From Terebella lapidaria (lineage: Eukaryota > Annelida > Polychaeta > Terebellida > Terebellidae): DNA of 64,000 nucleotides. The translations under genes were made by a program, and so were the position numbers. The stretch lies in the NCBI GenBank assembly GCA_949152475.1, contig OX424560.1, positions 22,259,106-22,323,105 on the forward strand, read 5' to 3'. The notes below the pieces were generated by a model that did no database searches, was not told the DNA's origin, and was given only the letters and a program-made list of their open reading frames with translations. Shown here in pieces: positions 58,878-64,000 of the stretch (positions within the stretch are counted from its first letter, which is position 1; each line of letters opens with the position of its first letter).

Positions 58878-60180
58878 ATGGCAATAGACAACCTATCTAA
58901 CCTTGTACGAAAATATTTTCGCCTCGGGTTTAGTAATAAGGAAATATTAGATTGTTTGGCACTCATTCACGGTCATGTAATGAGCATACGGTCCTTCAAG
59001 AGGCTAACAAAGACATTGGGACTATTTCGAAGAAAGCATCAAAGTGATATTCTCGACGTGGCACTTTTCCTGGCGTCGGAATGTGAAACTCCTACACAAA
59101 TGTATGGATACAGATGGATGCATTCCAAATGTGTGCAGCACGGCTTTGTTGTCAGCCAACAAACGGTGAGGTTGTTGTTGAAAATAATCGATCCGGATGG
59201 TGTAGACGAAAGGAAAAAGCGTCGCCTTAGGAGACGAAAATACATTAACCCAGGGCCAAATGCAACGTGGCACATAGACGGTTATGACAAACTCTCCAGA
59301 TATGGTGTGTATATACACGGATGTGTGGACGGTTTTTCACGTCGACTTATTTGGATCCATGCATACTACACAAATAAAGATCCACGGGTCATTTCGGGGT
59401 ATTTTATGGATTATGTGTCAAAACAAAAGATATGTCCAAGAAGAATAAGAAGTGATCGCGGCACCGAGAACGGGGGCGTTGAGCACTTGCAGAAATTCCT
59501 CCGCAGAAACAGTGTCGACGAATACGCCGGCGACAGAAGTTTCATGTACGGAACCAGTGTGAACAACCAGCGTATTGAGTGGATGTGGGGGATGTTCAGG
59601 AGGCAAGGGATACAATTTTGGATGAACTTTCTCCAGACTATTGCTGAGGAGGGTCAATTCACCGGCGACTACCTAGATGTCAATTTGATACGATTTTGTT
59701 TCTTGGATTTGATTCAGGCAAGTGTAGCCATAGTACAATAACATAAACCACACCGATTTACAGAATGTATACTAGTATGTATTTGTTAAATTTATTCATT
59801 TACAAATCAAATGGAACGTGTAATGGAATTATTCTGGGGTTTTTTTTCAGCGCACGTTGAATGAAATAAAGGACACGTGGAACACTCACAAGATTCGTTC
59901 TTATCGGAATCAGATTCTTCTATCCGGGCGCCCTCGTATCTTACACAGCCTACCGGGGCTATACAACACACGTGACTATGGAGTGGCCGTTGATACAGAG
60001 GACATCGAAGTGTGCCTCGGAGAAATTCACCAGAAGAGTGAAATGCCTTGTTGTTCGATTGTGTATGAACTGAGCGTTTGTATTATCGAAGAGAACAGGT
60101 TACCTATACCTACCACTCCCAACGACATGTATGAGCTGTATAAATTCATTCGGGAATGTATTATGCAAGATCTAGCCTAA
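58878..60180 (+). CDS. DDE integrase-core domain protein (transposon-derived), two exons
   Basis: Exon 1 is 58878-59717 and exon 2 is 59851-60180, giving 389 residues. I start at ATG 58878 (A at -3, G at +4); an earlier in-frame ATG at 58806 has a weaker context and would add 24 residues of no recognisable type. The N-terminal 60 or so residues are helical and basic, with an LSN/FSNKEIL motif. A basic patch (KKRRLRRRK) precedes an rve-type integrase core. Numbered from 58806, the acidic residues are D158 (WHIDGYDKL), D217 (IRSDRGTEN) and E258 (NQRIEWMWG), 40 residues between the last two. All three are present. Such proteins form multicopy families in fish, amphioxus, corals and molluscs; their role is unknown to me. 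The frame joins across the intron only with a GC donor. Confidence 0.88.
59718..59850 (+). other. GC-AG intron, 133 bp
   Basis: The exon 1 end reads CAG|gcaagt and the acceptor reads tttttttcag|CGC. Reading across gives LDLIQ then RTLNEIKDTWNTHKIRSY in one frame, phase 0. The nearest GT (59722) would shift the frame. A GC donor with an otherwise perfect AG|GCAAGT context is the recognised non-canonical class. Confidence 0.8.
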
Positions 60181-60228
60181 ATGTACATGAGAAATGCACG
60201 GACATGCATGAGCTATATATTCATTGAG

Positions 60229-60234
60229 AATAAA
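60229..60234 (+). terminator. Poly(A) signal of the integrase-core gene
   Basis: AATAAA about 50 bases after the stop codon. Confidence 0.65.
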
Positions 60235-61662
60235 CGAACGATGGCCGAACTTTTTTCACAGCAAGATATTTTCCCATTGTGTCTATCTTTCTGTGAATTC
60301 CTGTCTAGTTTTGATCGGTGATCACAACTGAATGAACCCCACTGATGTAATCAAGATATCAATTCAACAAAATCAGGTAATTCTTTTTCTGGACAAGTTT
60401 ATGTGTAGATGAATGAAACAAGACTAATCTCAAACAATTGATCCTGGATCAAAACGCTTTATTGCCACGTTGAGGGATCCGATCAAACAAAATGTGAATC
60501 CATAGATGTGATAAAAATGTACAGCTTTTTATTAAAAAATAGCGTCATAGAACATTAAAGTAGGCACTGACTGCAGCTGAGAGTAGGCATGAGCCAAGGA
60601 GTATTTTAGTGCTATATTTACATGCGATACAAAATCACAATTAGCCCAAAACAATCTTTATTTGTCACTTTCATGAAGACTCTTTTTGGTAATGAATGCG
60701 TTCAAATGAATGCACCAACAGTCGGTGGAGAGTTTGTCAGCTTTTAAACACAGACGCCATTCAGGGCCATTACAAATATAACAAAGGACAAAAGTATAAT
60801 TCTTGAAAAGAACAACTAGAATATTACTGTTCAAAAATCAACCATTTGAACCAATACCCATTTGAACCAATACTAGCATCATGATAAGATATTAAAATTC
60901 TTAAACGAAATTACCACAGTTCCGTACAACAATCTGGCTCATCTTCGATGTGTAAGCGTTAGACGTAATTTATTTATGAAAATTCTCATCCGTTCATATG
61001 GTAAAAGCAACATCTTGTAATCACTATAACCAAATTACTTCCAGGTGATATACATATACTGTAGACCATTTATCTATGATTATTTTGCAGATACATACAT
61101 AACACTACACAATTTTTGTGAAAAAACATATGCACGTAAAAAAATCTGGAAAATGAATTCTCCATCTGACTAGATGCAACAAAATTTAAACAGATTGTAC
61201 AATATTCTAAACAGAACATGACTGCCTTTTTTCAACTTGTCTGCAAACCATACCTATATTCCACAGACCATACCTCAGGTCCACTACCTTCTGACTTAGA
61301 ATTATCGACGAATTCGAGGTGGAATATCATCATCATACCAGTACGAATATTTGGTATTTCTTCAGCACATAATTCAATATGACATCATACAATCACATTG
61401 GGTAAGAGTAACATAAATTGACACTAAATACAACCCTCTGATGAGGCTAACGTTACAGGCAAAGTACGTGACAAATGAAGATTGGCATTCCGTACGTGTT
61501 GCATTCATGAAAACATATCAATGCTGAGACATGAACTTGGCAATGAACGAAGTTTCGGTGTGAAAAACAAAGAGCATGTTCTCTCCCGAAAAAAACAAAT
61601 ACATTTTTTGTACTCCAAAACTAATATGATGCTTTAAGTGAGTTGACTTATCAGCAACAACG
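60235..61662. other. Intergenic and probable 3' UTR of the HECT gene
   Basis: The space between two convergent genes. On the minus strand AATAAA occurs at 60528-60533 and 60458-60463, either of which could end the HECT transcript with a 3' UTR of about 1.1-1.2 kb. No further gene was seen. Confidence 0.5.
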
Positions 61663-63720
61663 TTAAACGGTATGCATGCCACCACTGTATAGCAATGCTT
61701 TAACCATCTTTTCCTGAAAGAACTCCTTCTCTGCTAGTTCCGGGTAGATAGGGAACGTCAGGGTTGTTGCACAGGTGCTGGTTTTTGGCAGAGAACCCGT
61801 GCCCATGACGTTCTTGTCGTGCTCGAACAGCACCGTTATACGAGGGGCGCTGCTGGCCGGGAGACATGAGGATCCAGTGATGAAAGAGTAGACATCTTTC
61901 AGGTGTATCGTCTGCCCATCATATAACAATGGGGCCTCTGCAAAATAAAACACAACGAATACCATTAGGCAAAGTAACGTCGATGTTATATACATACCTG
62001 AACAGGAGGCGAACCAGAACGAATAATTTGACATGAGAGACTTTTACATTACTAAGTCGTCAGGTGTCTGAAACGGTTGCTATTTGCTTCAGGTGCTATG
62101 TAAAATACATTGCTATTATTATGTTACCTGCAACTGCGTGAATGAAGTCCAGGAAACGTTTCGCGATCTTCTGCTCATATTTGGACTTGGACGCCACTTC
62201 TGCTTGGACCTGTGCTGAGCTGTTCTCAGTGGGCTGTGGTGTGAACTTGATCACAAGATCATCCGTGAAGGCCTCTGGTGTCACGTGGAACCTACATCAT
62301 TCAGCATAACATAAGTATGAAACACGAGAGGAAAGTATTCAGGGAAAAAATTGTCAGAGTTTGCACGTGATGGTGTCAGGTACCGGTAGCGGATAAAATG
62401 TACTGTCCAGACTCACTTTCCATCCATCCGCTCCAATAGACATCTCAATCCTGGGTTGTCTTTTATCAATGTCACGATACCATACTCTTCCAGTCCATCT
62501 CTAAACTGCGAAGCACATTCCCGATTCCTCACGACAACGTAGGCGTACAGTATATCCGCGATGATCTGATCTTTGTTGGTCATGGAAACTTGGAATGTCG
62601 GTACATCTACGCCCATCTGGAAACGTGATGCCAGCTTAGTATCCATGACCGTGCGCACAGTGTCGTTGTCTTTTGCATCCCTCAACTGAAAGAACAGGGT
62701 AAAGGTGTGGTAATGTACAAGGAGCTATTTCCGTTCAATGAATATTGAAAATATATTTTCGTACTTCAATTCACTAACACTAATGCTGATTTTTCTCATA
62801 CCTCTTCCAGCCCTTGCAGCAAATCATATTCGCCAACTTCCTGGATCGATGGGTGCAAGTTGAGTATATCATCTGTCAATAGTAGATCAACTGTTGTAGT
62901 CGACAGACAAGAGGGAGCCTCCGCGTTCATGACTAGTGCTGAACCAATTACCATCCCTGCATAGAAATAGTCCTTGCAGCGAATAGCAGATATCTTCGGA
63001 ACGAACACTTTGCACTCGGATCTACCCTCAAACATGCCACTGCAAGCGAACAGTTCATTGTTGAAAAGTCTGAAGAACTCTCTCTTAGGTCCTCCTCTAT
63101 CGACTGCTGCTTCGTTCGTCTTGAAGGTGCCGAAAAGTGTCACGAAGTTCACTTTCAAGGGATGACGTTTGTTGAATGATGGATCTCTGAAGGCTTCCAG
63201 GGCGTCTTCCATCACTGAACACCTGCATACGTTCAACGTTTTACATGCAGTTCCTTCCGAGTCCGATACTGTCCTCGCATGGTCTGATAGCAGTCGGTCG
63301 ATGTCAAGACGATGCCTGGAAAATGATATTTTAGACTGATGTTCATCTTAGGTTATTGATCATGTTACATGTATTCTGCAGAAATCAGCTGCAGTAAGTG
63401 TCGAAGAGCCTTTGCAGTATTTTTCACAGTTCGTTGACACACTCAAGCAGCATAATGATTTATATACATGGGAATACATATAAATAAATTTGTCCACACA
63501 TATATTTTGGTAATATATTATTATTATTATTATTCATGTAGAGATGTTGTTGATTGTTGTGTAACTATTGCCAATCTTACATCCGCGAATAACCTATCAA
63601 AGACTACAATTATGTATCCGCATGACTCACAGTGCCTCGCATCCCTTCGGGACTTGCTGCTTCTTATACTCTACTGGTTTTCTCTCTGGCCGCTCTGGTC
63701 TCGATATGTTTGCATACGTG
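61663..63720 (-). CDS. HECT-type E3 ubiquitin ligase, C-terminal exons (partial)
   Basis: Five exons on the minus strand: 63720-63631, 63315-62802, 62685-62417, 62291-62128 and 61937-61663 (stop). All four introns are GT-AG and phases match at each junction, giving about 436 residues. The upstream end lies beyond or near the window edge. The first exons read KGCEAL then HRLDIDRLL. The N-lobe of the HECT domain follows: SFNKRHPLKVNFV, AAVDRGGPKREFFRLFNN, YFYAGMVIGSALV. The C-lobe includes the region before the active site (SSAPRITVLFEHDKN). The catalytic Cys is in PKTSTCATTLTFP, and the C-terminus reads EFFQEKMVKALLYSGGM. The domain looks complete and like the G2E3-like HECT proteins common in aquatic animals. 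The Cys accepts ubiquitin from an E2 and passes it to a substrate. N-terminal substrate-binding domains are not in view. Confidence 0.9.
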
Positions 63721-64000
63721 CTGAAACGAAATAATGTAGCATAATGATAGAACACACGACAAACGGATGGACAACGGACGATGGAAGACGGAACAAAAAC
63801 ACCACAATGGCTCACGGCCCATATGGGTCGGTATAAAGCGGGAAATGTTGTCTAAATGTGTTGCTGTTAAAGCTCGGACATGAACAGTGACAAAATATTC
63901 AGAATATATATATATATGTAGTTCATACATATTGTATTGTGAAAAATCAGAGTTGCCACTCATCACTTGTAAATCAAACTGTTTTTCCCAACCTATGCGG
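63721..64000. other. Upstream intron or start region of the HECT gene
   Basis: No further exon recognised. Contains a short (AT)n run at about 63,905 and a repetitive 'gga(c/t)ggacaacggacg' stretch near 63,765. Confidence 0.4.

Noticed and set aside
59022..59657. Minus-strand ORFs inside the integrase-core gene
   Set aside because: They are antisense shadows of exon 1.
63236..63236. HECT exon starting at a Met at 63236
   Set aside because: The frame continues upstream to an acceptor at 63315 whose phase joins exactly to the exon 63631-63720.

Overview
This window looks like AT-rich genomic DNA from a metazoan, most likely a marine invertebrate. It has split genes with GT-AG introns (and one apparent GC-AG intron), AATAAA signals, a TATA-type promoter and many eukaryotic DNA transposons and retroelement pieces. 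The protein families (HECT ligase fragment, DDE integrase-core gene, GMC oxidoreductase, Tc1 transposases, a retroelement RT tail I associate with molluscan and other marine invertebrate genomes) fit that, but I cannot name the species. No bacterial genes, operons, CRISPR arrays or tRNAs were seen.

Positions 1 to about 32,030 are a head-to-tail, strongly decayed array of one complex unit of roughly 4 to 5 kb without a convincing gene. About twenty sequence landmarks recur in the same order and on the same strand. The array runs off the left edge. Because copies can be compared, several transposon insertions can be read against an empty site: a 979-bp PIF/Harbinger-like element (13034-14012, TTA duplication), a 1341-bp TIR element with a 6-bp ACAAAG duplication (18460-19800), a 3340-bp TTAA-flanked element (24010-27349) and a 1577-bp Tc1-like element with a dead transposase (29549-31125). 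The 1341-bp element is the oddest: it carries two ACGCGT minisatellite arrays in opposite orientation plus a reverse-transcriptase tail.

Positions 32,031 to about 36,250 have no recognised gene or repeat and look like regulatory DNA. An uninterrupted GMC oxidoreductase gene follows on the minus strand (36382-38229) with a TATA box and poly(A) signal. From 39.8 to 58 kb the DNA is mostly intergenic with mobile pieces: a TIR element enclosing a Ty3-like gag fragment, a tandem series of ~137-bp units each holding a nuclear-receptor-like direct repeat, a GC-rich TTA-flanked element, a 430-bp duplication present twice, a Tc1 element with an intact ORF but a substituted catalytic Glu (54829-56257), and a long hairpin.

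The right end has two convergent genes. A DDE integrase-core gene (+, 58878-60180, two exons, apparent GC-AG intron) lies just after an 11-unit 21/22-bp satellite. The C-terminal HECT domain of an E3 ubiquitin ligase (-, five exons, 61663-63720) continues past the right edge.
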